Source of the DNA: Betaproteobacteria bacterium
GTDB taxonomy: Bacteria > Pseudomonadota > Gammaproteobacteria > Burkholderiales > SG8-39
Length of the DNA stretch: 64,000 nt
Assembly: GCA_016195915.1 (NCBI GenBank)
Contig: JACPYS010000053.1
Location: forward strand, 1 to 64,000
Direction: 5' to 3'
The notes under the pieces were generated by a model. That model did no database searches, was not told the origin of the DNA, and saw nothing but the letters and a program-made list of their open reading frames with translations. This document shows positions 55,427-64,000 of the stretch, in pieces; positions within the stretch are counted from its first letter, which is position 1, and every line of letters starts with the position of its first letter. The translations under genes were made by a program, and so were the position numbers.

Positions 55427-56359
55427 GTGGGTACGAGCGACACCAGACTGATCGACATGGTCGATGAAACGACCCGCCTCGCGGGATCGAACCGCATGGA
55501 GCTGCTGCTGTTTTCTCTCGGCGGCAACGAGGTCTACGGCATCAACGTGTTCAAAGTGAGGGAGGTCTGCGAAGCCATGGCGATCACCCGCACGCCGAAC
55601 GCGCCCGACGGCGTCGAAGGCATCATCTCCCTGCGCGGCAGCATCCTGCCGGTCATCAATCTTGCGCGCTGCCTGCACATGCAACCCGGGGAGGGCGACA
55701 ACAAACTGATCGTCACCGAGTTCTCGAGCCACGCGCAAGCCTTCCTGGTATCCGGCGTCGACCGGATCGTGCGTGTCGAGTGGGAGAAGATCAAGACCCC
55801 GCAAGGCATGCTGGCGGGCGGCGCCAGCCGGATTACCGCGCTGACGGAACTCGGCGGCGGCAGGCTGGTTTCGATTCTCGATGTCGAGCAGATCCTCGCG
55901 GACGTGATGGGCGAGGAGCAGGTGCCGGTGCTCGCGCAGATTCCTGCCGCCGACGCGCGGCTGGTGTTCTTCGCCGACGATTCGCCGATTGCGAGGCGAA
56001 AAATCGTCGAAGTACTCGAGCACCTCGGACTTGCTCACCAGCACGCGGTGAACGGGCGCGATGCCTGGGAAAAACTCCAGGCGATGGCCGAGCTCCACGC
56101 ACGCAACGGCGAAGTGATGAGCGAGCATCTCGGCGCAATCCTCGTGGATGCTGAAATGCCCGAAATGGACGGATACGTGCTGACCAGCAACATCAAGGCG
56201 GACCGGCGCTTTGCCAACATCACGGTGGTGATGCATTCGTCGCTGTCGTCGATCGCCAACCGCAAGCTGGGCGAGAAGGTCGGGGTCGACGCCTATGTCG
56301 CGAAATTCCATCCGGAAGAGCTGGTCGGCGCGCTGAGCGCCGCGCTCGCACGCCATTGA
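55427..56359 (+). CDS. cheV: CheV-type coupling protein (CheW domain plus receiver)
   Basis: The 310-residue protein joins a CheW domain (residues 20-160: [25 protein letters not shown]) to a response-regulator receiver (residues 180-305: [10 protein letters not shown] and [11 protein letters not shown], where the Asp is phosphorylated). CheV links receptors to CheA and helps adaptation. The GTG at 55427 follows an AGGGGA site. No separate cheW is seen in this window. Confidence 0.93.
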   Translation: MGTSDTRLIDMVDETTRLAGSNRMELLLFSLGGNEVYGINVFKVREVCEAMAITRTPNAPDGVEGIISLRGSILPVINLARCLHMQPGEGDNKLIVTEFSSHAQAFLVSGVDRIVRVEWEKIKTPQGMLAGGASRITALTELGGGRLVSILDVEQILADVMGEEQVPVLAQIPAADARLVFFADDSPIARRKIVEVLEHLGLAHQHAVNGRDAWEKLQAMAELHARNGEVMSEHLGAILVDAEMPEMDGYVLTSNIKADRRFANITVVMHSSLSSIANRKLGEKVGVDAYVAKFHPEELVGALSAALARH

Positions 56360-56369
56360 GGAGCAAGCC

Positions 56370-56768
56370 ATGAGCGCCGCTGACATGAAAATTCTCGTGG
56401 TCGACGATTTCTCGACCATGCGCCGGATCGTCCGCAACCTGCTGAAGGAGATCGGGTATGGCAATACGGACGAAGCCGAGGACGGGCAGGCCGCCCTGAT
56501 CAAGTTGCGCGGCGGCGTATTCCAGTTTGTGGTGAGCGACCTGAACATGCCCAACATGAACGGGTTCGAACTGTTGCGCGAGATCCGCGCCGACGCGCGG
56601 CTCAAGTCGCTGCCCGTGCTGCTGGTGACGGCGGAGTCGCGCAAGGAAGACATCATCACCGCAGCCCAGGCCGGTGCGAACGGATACATCGTCAAGCCGT
56701 TTACCAAGGCCACGCTCGAAGAAAAGTTCAACAAGATCCTGCAGAAGCTCACACCCCAGGCCGCATGA
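56370..56768 (+). CDS. cheY: Chemotaxis response regulator CheY
   Basis: The 132-residue single receiver has acidic Asp12-Asp13, phospho-acceptor Asp57 (V-S-D-L-N-M-P), Thr87 and Lys109 (V-K-P-F). CheA-P phosphorylates it and it binds FliM to reverse the motor. A GAG-GAGC ribosome site lies nine bases before the ATG. It is followed closely by cheZ. Confidence 0.96.
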   Translation: MSAADMKILVVDDFSTMRRIVRNLLKEIGYGNTDEAEDGQAALIKLRGGVFQFVVSDLNMPNMNGFELLREIRADARLKSLPVLLVTAESRKEDIITAAQAGANGYIVKPFTKATLEEKFNKILQKLTPQAA

Positions 56769-56783
56769 GCGACGGAGCCCGCC

Positions 56784-57530
56784 ATGACCCAGACCAGCAT
56801 CGAGACCGAGGAAGACCTGGAGGCGCTGTTCGATCAGATCGCCGCGAAACGCGCGCAAGCGGCGGACGCACCGGTGCGACCGTGCACGGTTCACGCGTCT
56901 GCGGCGGCCGCGCCGGCAGGCGAGGCCAGGGCGGCGGACGTGTTCAAGCACCTCGGTTCGCTCACGCGCAAGCTGCACGATGCGTTGCGCGAACTGGGGT
57001 ACGACCAGAAAATCGAGCAGGCATTGCACTCCCTGCCCGATGCGCAGGCGCGGCTCAGCTATATCGCCACGCTCACCGGCAAAGCCGCCGAACGCTCGCT
57101 CACCGCGGTGGAACAGGCTCAAGCGGTGCAGGACGGCGTGGGCAGCGACGCGGCGCGTCTCGGCGCGCGATGGGCGCAGGTGTTCGCCAACCAGCTCGGG
57201 GCGGATGAGTTTCGGAGCCTGGCGGCAGAGACGCGTGCGTTCCTCGGAAAATTGCCGGACGCGGTGGCAATAACCAATGCGCAACTGCACGAGATCATGA
57301 TGGCGCAGGATTTTCACGATCTCACCGGCCAGACCATACAGCGCGTCGCGAAACTGGCGCAGGACCTCGAACAACAGCTGATCGCGCTGCTGCTCGAAAG
57401 CACCCCGCCGGAGCGACGCACCCAGCTGAAGGACGAGTGGCTGAGCGGTCCGGCGATGGATACGAAACCCGGCGACGTGGTTGCGGACCAGGGACAGGTC
57501 GACCAGTTGCTGGCATCCCTGGGTTTTTAG
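56784..57530 (+). CDS. cheZ: CheY-P phosphatase CheZ
   Basis: The 248-residue helical protein has the CheZ active-site helix with D-F-H-D-L-T-G-Q-T-I-Q-R (the Gln that acts in hydrolysis is in the Q-T-I-Q-R segment) and a C-terminal CheY-binding tail V-D-Q-L-L-A-S-L-G-F. It removes the phosphate from CheY. It lies between cheY and cheA. Confidence 0.93.
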   Translation: MTQTSIETEEDLEALFDQIAAKRAQAADAPVRPCTVHASAAAAPAGEARAADVFKHLGSLTRKLHDALRELGYDQKIEQALHSLPDAQARLSYIATLTGKAAERSLTAVEQAQAVQDGVGSDAARLGARWAQVFANQLGADEFRSLAAETRAFLGKLPDAVAITNAQLHEIMMAQDFHDLTGQTIQRVAKLAQDLEQQLIALLLESTPPERRTQLKDEWLSGPAMDTKPGDVVADQGQVDQLLASLGF

Positions 57531-57558
57531 GATCCGGGGAAAATGGCATTGTGATGTC

Positions 57559-59289
57559 ATGAGCGCCGCCGCGGAGCAGCAGGAACTGCTGCAGGAATTC
57601 CTCACCGAGGCGGGCGAAATGCTCGACGACGTCGACCTCCAGCTGGTCAAGCTCGAACGCTGTCCGGACGACCGCGATCTGCTCAACCGCGTGTTCCGCG
57701 GCTTTCATACGGTCAAGGGCGGCGCCGGGTTTCTCGAGATTGCTGCGCTGGTGGAAGTGTGTCACCGCGGCGAAGGATTGCTCGACGCTCTGCGTCGCGC
57801 CGAAGTGAGCATGCGGCCTGAAACCATGGACCTGATCCTCGCTTCCACCGGCGAGGTGCGGCGCATGTTCGGCGAACTCGCGGCGGGCGCCTCGGTGCAG
57901 CCCGCGCCTGCGGAGTTGCTCGCGCAACTGGATCGAGCGCGCAAGGGCCAGCCCGCGGCGTCGGTAGCCGTAGCCGTACCCGTGACCGCCGTTCGCGGCG
58001 AACCGGACTGGCACGCGCTGCTCGCCGCATTGCTGTCGCCACCGCTCGCTGCGCTTGCAAGAGCCATCTCCGCCGTGCCGCCGGCCCGGCGCCCCGCGAG
58101 GGAAACCACATTGCGCGTGGAAACAGCGCGCTTCGACCAGATACTGAATCTCTCGGGTGAACTTGGCGTCAGCTGCAATCGGCTGAATTGCATCGCGGCC
58201 AGGCTTGCCGGCCGCAGCGGCGAATCGCATTCACAAACCGTGCTCCAGCAGGTCGTCGCGCAACTCGAAATGCTGGTCGACGATCTGCAGGAATCGGTGA
58301 TGAAAGCGCGCATGCAGCCGGTGGGACGGGTGTTCCAGAAGTACGTCCGGCTCGCGCGCGATCTGGGACGCCAGCTCGGCAAGGACATCGATCTCGCGCT
58401 CGTCGGAGAAGACACCGAAATCGACAAGACGATGCTCGAGGAGTTGAACGAACCGCTGGTCCACCTCGTGCGCAACTCGGTCGACCACGGCATCGAGTCA
58501 CCCGAGGCGAGGCTTGCGGCCGGCAAGCCCGCGCGCGGAACCGTGCGAATCCTGGCTCGCCAGGAAGGCGACCACATCGTGATCGAGATCGAAGACGATG
58601 GCCGCGGCATGCGCCCCGAAGCGATCCGTGCGAAGGCGGTGGAGAAGGCTGCGATCAGCGCCGATGAAGCTGCCCAGCTTGACGACAGGCAGAGCCTGAA
58701 CCTGATTTTCCTGCCCGGATTTTCGACCCGCGAAGTCGTCTCCGATGTCTCCGGCCGCGGCGTCGGCATGGACGTGGTCAAGACCAACATCCAGAAACTC
58801 AAGGGCCGCATCGAGCTTACTTCGTCGCCCGGCAAAGGCAGCACGGTGAAAATCCTGCTGCCCCTCACGCTGGCCATCCTGCCGGTGCTCGTGGTGCGCC
58901 AGGGCGAGCAGGGCTACGCCGTTCCGCTGTCGCTGGTGCGGGAGGTGATCACGCTTTCTCCGGGGCTCGTGCAGCACGTCGGGGGCCGTCCCGCGATCGT
59001 GTTGCGCGAGGGCGTACTGCCGCTGATCGATCTGGCAGTCCTTCTCGATGTGCCGCGCACCGCCGAGCCGCAGGTGGGCGTGGTGATGAGCGTTGCCGAC
59101 CGGGTACTGGTGCTCGCGGCCGACGCCGTCATCGGACAGGACGAAGTGATGATCAAACCGCTGGAGGGTATCAAGCCGCGCGGCGTGGCGGGAGCAACGG
59201 TCTCCGGCGACGGCGGCCTCGTGCTGGTGCTCGAAATGGCCGAGTTGCTCGAACCACCCGGTCCCATGCCGCTCGCGCGCGCCGCCTGA
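57559..59289 (+). CDS. cheA: Chemotaxis histidine kinase CheA, compact form
   Basis: The 576-residue protein has an HPt domain with His50 (F-H-T-V-K-G-G-A-G-F), a long Ala/Pro linker and a dimerisation helix pair. The HATPase carries N-box H-L-V-R-N-S-V-D-H-G-I-E and G-boxes D-D-G-R-G-M and G-V-G-M-D-V-V. A C-terminal CheW-like domain follows (P-L-S-L-V-R-E-V-I). I cannot see a P2 CheY/CheB-binding domain between HPt and the dimer helices; the span is short for it. The start is the ATG at 57559; the frame opens earlier but lacks the conserved start. Confidence 0.93.
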   Translation: MSAAAEQQELLQEFLTEAGEMLDDVDLQLVKLERCPDDRDLLNRVFRGFHTVKGGAGFLEIAALVEVCHRGEGLLDALRRAEVSMRPETMDLILASTGEVRRMFGELAAGASVQPAPAELLAQLDRARKGQPAASVAVAVPVTAVRGEPDWHALLAALLSPPLAALARAISAVPPARRPARETTLRVETARFDQILNLSGELGVSCNRLNCIAARLAGRSGESHSQTVLQQVVAQLEMLVDDLQESVMKARMQPVGRVFQKYVRLARDLGRQLGKDIDLALVGEDTEIDKTMLEELNEPLVHLVRNSVDHGIESPEARLAAGKPARGTVRILARQEGDHIVIEIEDDGRGMRPEAIRAKAVEKAAISADEAAQLDDRQSLNLIFLPGFSTREVVSDVSGRGVGMDVVKTNIQKLKGRIELTSSPGKGSTVKILLPLTLAILPVLVVRQGEQGYAVPLSLVREVITLSPGLVQHVGGRPAIVLREGVLPLIDLAVLLDVPRTAEPQVGVVMSVADRVLVLAADAVIGQDEVMIKPLEGIKPRGVAGATVSGDGGLVLVLEMAELLEPPGPMPLARAA

Positions 59290-59307
59290 CGCAGTCGATC
59301 GCGTGGA

Positions 59308-59363
59308 TTCCCGCTTTCGCGGGAATGACCGGTGGACTGGGTTCCCGCTTTCGCGGGAATGAC
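59308..59363. repeat. Two copies of a 22-bp palindromic repeat
   Basis: TTCCCGCTTTCGCGGGAATGAC occurs at 59308-59329 and again at 59342-59363, 34 bases apart. Each copy contains the near-palindrome TTCCCGC-TTTC-GCGGGAA. They fill part of the 181-base cheA-flhB gap. The pattern is like intergenic repeat elements scattered in proteobacterial genomes; other copies lie outside the window. Confidence 0.7.
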
Positions 59364-59470
59364 GCGTGCTTGCGAAGGGCGTGAACAGTGAGGCATTTCC
59401 GCGCCTTTTCGTCTGAACGATTGCGGGCAATGAACCAATAATTGCCTGCAAGGAACGATGAAACAGGCCC

Positions 59471-60610
59471 ATGGCCGAACACGACGACCAGGAACGCAGC
59501 CTTCCGGCTACCCCGCAGCGCATCGAGAAGGCGCGCGCCGACGGCCGTACGGCGCGCTCGCGCGAGCTGGCAACGTGCCTGGTCCTGCTGGCCGGGAGCC
59601 TGGTGCTCGCCGCTTCCGGTCCCCGGATCGCGCTCGAGCTGAAACGGCTGATGGCACGCTCGCTCGAATTCGGCCGCGACACCGCATTTTCGGACACAGC
59701 CCTGGTGGAGCGTCTTGGGACCTACTCGGTCGAGGGCTTGATGCTGGCGGCGCCGATGTTCGGCGCCATGGCGCTCGCCGGTTTTGCCGGCACGCTCGGC
59801 GTGGGTGGCTGGATATTCAGCTCCAAGGCATTCGAAGCCGACTTCGGCCGCATGGATCCGGCGCGCGGCCTGGCCAACATGTTTTCGATCAACAGCATCG
59901 CTGAACTGCTCAAGGCGCTCGCCAAGGCCGCGCTGGTCGCCGCCGTCAGCCTGCTGGTGTTCGATCTGTCGCAGGCGGAACTGATCGTTGCCGCGCGCGC
60001 ACCGGTGGAACACGCCGCCGCAGGGGTGAGCAGCACCGTGATCGCAGGATTTCTCGCTCTTTCGTCGAGCCTGGTGGTGATTGCCGCGATCGACGTACCG
60101 TTCGTTCTCTGGCGGCACGCGCGCGAGCTGCGCATGTCGCGGCAGGACCTGCGCGAGGAGTCACGCGAATCGGAAGGCGACCCGCAGATCAAGATGCGGG
60201 TGCGCAGCATGCAACGCGAAATGGCGCGCAAGCGCATGATGGCCGAGGTGTCCAGGGCCGACGTGGTGGTCACCAACCCGACGCACTATGCCGTGGCTCT
60301 GGCCTATCGCGAAGGAATGAACGCGCCGCGGGTGCTCGCCAAGGGATCGGAGCGCATCGCCGCCCGCATCCGCGAGCTTGCCGCCGAAAACGGCGTGCCC
60401 TTGCTGGAAGCACCGGGGCTCGCGCGCGCGCTCTACCGCCACGCGGCGCTCGGCGCAGCCATCCCGCCGGGACTGTACGACGCGGTTGCGCAGGTGCTCG
60501 CCTGGGTATTCCAGCTGCGGCGTTCGCGTCAGGGCGAGGCGCCCGAACCGGTCGCGCCGGTGCATATCGTCGTTCCGGCTGAGCTTACAGTGCTCGAGGA
60601 TCGGGCGTGA
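59471..60610 (+). CDS. flhB: Flagellar export switch protein FlhB
   Basis: The 379-residue protein has four membrane helices and a cytoplasmic domain with the self-cleaving motif Asn269-Pro-Thr-His, followed by Y-A-V-A-L-A-Y. FlhB changes export specificity from hook to filament. It begins a flhB-flhA-flhF operon, with the flhA start overlapping its stop. Confidence 0.96.
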   Translation: MAEHDDQERSLPATPQRIEKARADGRTARSRELATCLVLLAGSLVLAASGPRIALELKRLMARSLEFGRDTAFSDTALVERLGTYSVEGLMLAAPMFGAMALAGFAGTLGVGGWIFSSKAFEADFGRMDPARGLANMFSINSIAELLKALAKAALVAAVSLLVFDLSQAELIVAARAPVEHAAAGVSSTVIAGFLALSSSLVVIAAIDVPFVLWRHARELRMSRQDLREESRESEGDPQIKMRVRSMQREMARKRMMAEVSRADVVVTNPTHYAVALAYREGMNAPRVLAKGSERIAARIRELAAENGVPLLEAPGLARALYRHAALGAAIPPGLYDAVAQVLAWVFQLRRSRQGEAPEPVAPVHIVVPAELTVLEDRA

Positions 60611-62697
60611 GCGCCGTCGTCACGGCCTCGGCCGCCCGCCCGATGACGACCGCCCGCTCCGCAGCGGCGTACGCCGCGCCGCTGCTCATCGTGCTGATCC
60701 TCGGGATGATGATCCTGCCGCTCCCGCCCCTGCTGCTCGATCTGCTGTTCACGTTCAACATCGCGTTGGGCATGGTGGTGCTGCTCGCGTCCGTGTACAC
60801 GGTCAAACCGCTCGATTTCGCCGCCTTCCCGACCATCCTGCTGCTGACCACGCTGCTTCGCCTGTCGCTCAACGTCGCTTCGACGCGCGTGGTGCTGATG
60901 CACGGCCATACCGGCCCGGATGCCGCGGGCAAGGTGATCGAGGCGTTCGGCCACTTCCTGGTGGGCGGCAACTTCGCCGTCGGGCTGGTGGTGTTCACCA
61001 TCCTGGTGGTGATCAACTTCGTGGTGATCACCAAGGGCGCCGGCCGGATCGCCGAGGTGAGCGCGCGGTTCACCCTGGACGCGATGACCGGCAAGCAGAT
61101 GGCAATCGACGCCGATCTCAACGCCGGGCTGATCGGCGAGGACGAAGCGCGCAAGCGCCGGCTCGAGATTTCGCAGGAGGCCGATTTCTTCGGCTCCATG
61201 GACGGCGCATCCAAGTTCGTTCGCGGCGATGCCATCGCCGGGATTCTGATCCTGTTCGTGAATATCGTCGGCGGGCTTGCCATCGGCACGCTGCAACACG
61301 ATCTGCCGTTCGCCACGGCGGTCGGCAACTACGTGCTGCTGGCCATCGGCGACGGGCTGGTGGCGCAGATTCCGGCGCTGGTGATTTCTACCGCCGCCGC
61401 GCTGGTCGTGAGCCGCGTCGGCACCGGCGAAGACATCGGCAAGCAGATGATGAGCAGCCTGTTCGGCATGCCGCGGGTGCTCGGTATCACTGCGGGCATC
61501 CTCGGACTGCTCGGCCTCGTCCCGGGCATGCCGCATTTTTCTTTCCTGCTGCTCGCATCGATGGCCGGCGCGGGCGCGTGGTGGCTGTCGCGCCCCCCCG
61601 TCGACGCCTCCGCGCCGGAACCCCAGGGTCCGGTCATCGCTCCTGCCGACGAACTGATCGAGGCGACCTGGGAGGACGTGCTTCAGGTCGACGTGCTGGG
61701 ACTCGAAGTCGGGTTTCGCCTGATCACGCTGGTGGACCGCGCGCAGGGCGGCGAGTTGCTCAAACGCATCAAGGCGATCCGCCGCAAGTTCGCGCAGGAC
61801 GTCGGCTTTTTGCCGCCGGCCGTGCACATCCGCGACAACCTGGAACTCAAACCCAACGCCTACCGGGTTCTTCTGAAGGGCGTCGTGGCAGGCGAGGGCG
61901 AGGTGTACTCGGGTATGCACCTGGCAATCAATCCAGGACGTGTTTCCCAGTCGCTGCCGGGCGCGCCGACCACCGATCCGGCGTTCGGGCTGCCCGCGGT
62001 GTGGATCGACGCCGGCCAGCGCGAGCAAGCGCAGGTGGCGGGCTACACGGTGGTCGATGCCGGGACGGTGATTGCGACGCACTTCAGCCACATTGTGCAG
62101 ACCCACGCCGCGCAATTGCTCGGCCGGTCCGAGACCCAAAGCCTGCTCGACCACCTGCAAAGGCAGATGGGCAAGGCGCTCGAGGACGTGGTGCCGAAGC
62201 TGATCGGAATGGCGGTGCTGCAGAAGGTGCTGCAAAGCCTGCTCGAGGAAGGCGTCCACATCCGCGACATGCGCTCGATCGTCGAGTCGCTCGCGGAGCA
62301 CGCCGCGCGCACGCAGAACCCCGCGGAGCTCACCGCACAGGTGCGCGTTGCACTCGGCCGCGCCATCGCGCAGCAGGTGTTCGGTTCCGCGCGCGAACTC
62401 AACGTGGTGGTGCTCGAACCCGATCTGGAGCGCGTTCTCGCACAGGCGGTCAGCCCGGACGAAGGCATGGCGATCGAACCGGGGCTCGCGGAGAACCTGA
62501 TCAAGCAGGCCTCCGCAGCGGTCACCCGCCAGGAGAGCCTGGGCCACCCCGCGGCGCTCCTGGTGCCCGACCGCATGCGCGCGCCCCTCGCACGCATGCT
62601 GCGCCGCGTGCTGCCCAGCCTCAAGGTGATGGCGCACGCCGAAATTCCTGATTCACGCACCATTCGTGTCAGTTCGATGCTTGGAGCACGCGCATGA
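60607..62697 (+). CDS. flhA: Flagellar export gate protein FlhA
   Basis: The 696-residue protein has about eight membrane helices, the FHIPEP-type loop (L-R-L-S-L-N-V-A-S-T-R, F-V-K-G-D-type R-G-D-A-I-A-G) and a large C-terminal cytoplasmic domain. It starts at a GTG at 60607 in the flhB stop (GTGA). FlhA binds chaperone-substrate complexes and conducts protons. Confidence 0.97.
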   Translation: MSAVVTASAARPMTTARSAAAYAAPLLIVLILGMMILPLPPLLLDLLFTFNIALGMVVLLASVYTVKPLDFAAFPTILLLTTLLRLSLNVASTRVVLMHGHTGPDAAGKVIEAFGHFLVGGNFAVGLVVFTILVVINFVVITKGAGRIAEVSARFTLDAMTGKQMAIDADLNAGLIGEDEARKRRLEISQEADFFGSMDGASKFVRGDAIAGILILFVNIVGGLAIGTLQHDLPFATAVGNYVLLAIGDGLVAQIPALVISTAAALVVSRVGTGEDIGKQMMSSLFGMPRVLGITAGILGLLGLVPGMPHFSFLLLASMAGAGAWWLSRPPVDASAPEPQGPVIAPADELIEATWEDVLQVDVLGLEVGFRLITLVDRAQGGELLKRIKAIRRKFAQDVGFLPPAVHIRDNLELKPNAYRVLLKGVVAGEGEVYSGMHLAINPGRVSQSLPGAPTTDPAFGLPAVWIDAGQREQAQVAGYTVVDAGTVIATHFSHIVQTHAAQLLGRSETQSLLDHLQRQMGKALEDVVPKLIGMAVLQKVLQSLLEEGVHIRDMRSIVESLAEHAARTQNPAELTAQVRVALGRAIAQQVFGSARELNVVVLEPDLERVLAQAVSPDEGMAIEPGLAENLIKQASAAVTRQESLGHPAALLVPDRMRAPLARMLRRVLPSLKVMAHAEIPDSRTIRVSSMLGARA

Positions 62698-64000
62698 AAG
62701 TACGCAAATATCTTGCCCCCAATTCCCGAGAAGCGCTCGCCCAAGCGCGAGCCGAACTCGGCGCCGAGGCAGTCGTTCTCTCGAGCCGGCAGACCAGCCA
62801 CGGGTTCGAGTTGCTGGCGCTGGCGAAGGACGATATCGCCACGCTGGTGCAGGCGGGGCGCGAGGAGCCTGGCCGCGAACTGCCGAGGGAACTCGAACGC
62901 TCGCCGGCTGCCCGCCGCGCAGCTGCGCAAGCGGCGCCGGCGCGGTCCGTTCCTCAGCCGAAAGCCTTTGTTGCGGCACCGCCTTCGGTTCCTCCCGCCG
63001 CGCGCGCCGCGCCAAAACCGCAGACCGCGCAGCCGTGGACGGTGCCTCAAGCCGCGGCGCCCGCGCCTGTCGCGCCGGCGCGCAGTCCCGCACCCGCCGC
63101 AGAGCCGCGGCTGCTGGAGGAAATCCGCGCGCTGCGCGGCATGGTCGAAGAGCAAGGCGCCCACTTCGCGTGGATGCAGAATGTGCACGCGCGCCCGCTT
63201 CGCGCCACGCTGCTGCGCGAGATGATCCTGGCCGGCCTGAGCCCGGCGCTCGCACGCAAGATTGCCGAAGCGCTGCCCGATGACTTCTCCGCCGACGAGG
63301 CGCGCCATTGGCTGGCGCAGGCGTTGGCGCGCAACCTGCGCTGCGCCGGCGCCGGAAGCGATCCGTTCGAGCGCGGTGGCATCTTCGCTCTGGTGGGCCC
63401 GACCGGCGTCGGCAAGACAACGACCGCGGCGAAGCTCGCTGCGTGCTGCGTAGTCAGGCACGGCGCAGGCTCGCTCGGACTGATCAGCTCCGACCACTAC
63501 CGGATCGGCGCCCAGGATCAGCTGCGCATCTACGGCCGCATTCTCGGTGTGGCGGTGCACGCGGTGCACGACGCCGAGAGCCTCGGTTCCGCGCTCGACG
63601 CCCTGGCGGGAAAGCGACTGGTGATCATCGACTCCATCGGCGTTGGCCAGCGCGACACGCGCGTCGCCGAGCAGACGGTTCTGTTCGATCGGATGAAGAT
63701 CTCGCGCGTGTTGCTGTTTTCGGCGGCCAGCCAGGCCGAAACGCTCGAAGAAGTGGTGCTCGCCTACGGCGCGGACCCGCTTGCGGGTGCGATCCTGACC
63801 AAGACCGACGAAGCCGTTTCCCTGGGCGGCGCGCTCGATTGCGCCATCCGCCATCGCCTGCAGCTCAGCCACGTGACCAACGGGCAGCGCGTGCCCGAAG
63901 ACATCCACGTCGCACAGGCCGCCTACCTGGTGCACCGCGCGCTGAGCGCGAATCGGGCATCGGCGTTCCGGCTCGACGCGAAGGAACTCGACCTGTTGTC
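62694..64000 (+). CDS. flhF: Flagellar SRP-like GTPase FlhF (3' end beyond the window)
   Basis: At least 435 codons are present and the frame is still open at the window edge. It starts M-K-V-R-K-Y-L-A-P-N-S-R-E-A-L and has a Pro/Ala-rich middle (about residues 75-145). The SRP-GTPase NG domain follows with G-P-T-G-V-G-K-T-T-T-A-A-K-L-A and L-T-K-T-D-E-A. FlhF places the flagellum at the pole. The ATG overlaps the flhA stop (ATGA). Confidence 0.95.
   Translation, partial: MKVRKYLAPNSREALAQARAELGAEAVVLSSRQTSHGFELLALAKDDIATLVQAGREEPGRELPRELERSPAARRAAAQAAPARSVPQPKAFVAAPPSVPPAARAAPKPQTAQPWTVPQAAAPAPVAPARSPAPAAEPRLLEEIRALRGMVEEQGAHFAWMQNVHARPLRATLLREMILAGLSPALARKIAEALPDDFSADEARHWLAQALARNLRCAGAGSDPFERGGIFALVGPTGVGKTTTAAKLAACCVVRHGAGSLGLISSDHYRIGAQDQLRIYGRILGVAVHAVHDAESLGSALDALAGKRLVIIDSIGVGQRDTRVAEQTVLFDRMKISRVLLFSAASQAETLEEVVLAYGADPLAGAILTKTDEAVSLGGALDCAIRHRLQLSHVTNGQRVPEDIHVAQAAYLVHRALSANRASAFRLDAKELDLL

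Noticed and set aside
59308-59363. CRISPR array
   Set aside because: Only two copies, 12 bases between them, palindromic throughout, and no cas genes.
60529-62637. 702-codon minus-strand frame opposite flhA
   Set aside because: It is a product of third-position GC bias; the plus-strand product is unmistakable FlhA.

Overview
The window looks like the chromosome of a high-GC, motile betaproteobacterium (Burkholderiales/Rhodocyclales-like). The evidence is a Bug/TctC binding protein, a pyrG-kdsA-eno-ftsB run, the FlhDC flagellar master regulator, a fliE gene divergent from fliFGHIJ, and betaproteobacterial-style liv transporter genes. No tRNA, rRNA or CRISPR array was seen. Taxonomy is inferred from gene content only.

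Left edge (1-1467): the 5' end of an IS1595-type transposase runs off the window and has cut a PhnD-like binding-protein gene. An intact TctC/Bug binding protein follows.

Imidazole-catabolism island (1464-16091): an IclR regulator sits between two divergent operons that share a 32-bp intergenic region containing a perfect dyad. Leftward: iclR, ureohydrolase, hutF, hutU, hutI, MetE-like methyltransferase. Rightward: a second hutI, a complete branched-chain-type ABC transporter (livKHMGF), and a second urocanase-family gene. The second urocanase has Ala where the family signature has its catalytic Cys, and no hutH or hutG deformylase is present. The island therefore probably degrades a histidine- or urocanate-related imidazole other than plain histidine.

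Housekeeping and accessory genes (16.2-27.2 kb): an HTH-MNT/HEPN pair; pyrG-kdsA-eno-ftsB with overlapping start and stop codons, followed by a PhyH-type oxygenase and an SAF-domain oxidoreductase; bacteriohemerythrin; a CMD protein and a class II aldolase; a small periplasmic protein; a histidine-kinase remnant; and a ROK sugar kinase.

Flagellar block 1 (27.1-38.1 kb): fliR-Q-P-O-N-M-L, fliK and fliJ-I-H-G-F on the minus strand, with fliE divergent. fliJ carries an in-frame TAA.

Selenoprotein/toxin-antitoxin island (38.2-44.6 kb): two thiol-redox genes, a peroxiredoxin (38236-38703) and a TlpA-like redoxin (40642-41739), each have an in-frame TGA exactly at the catalytic Cys position. Each TGA is followed by a perfect hairpin with a CGTGY loop at the spacing expected of a bacterial SECIS. 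They are therefore read here as selenoproteins. Between and beside them lie a GST, a TumE/TumA toxin-antitoxin pair, RidA, an extradiol dioxygenase, decayed gene fragments and an orphan HicB. This is the most exciting part of the window.

Flagellar/chemotaxis block 2 (44.6-64 kb): gloB, YcgR, FlhB-like and FliK-like proteins, fliT-S-D, flaG, fliC; then flhDC, motAB, cheV-Y-Z-A, flhB, flhA and a right-truncated flhF. Sigma-28-like promoters are visible upstream of fliC and motA.
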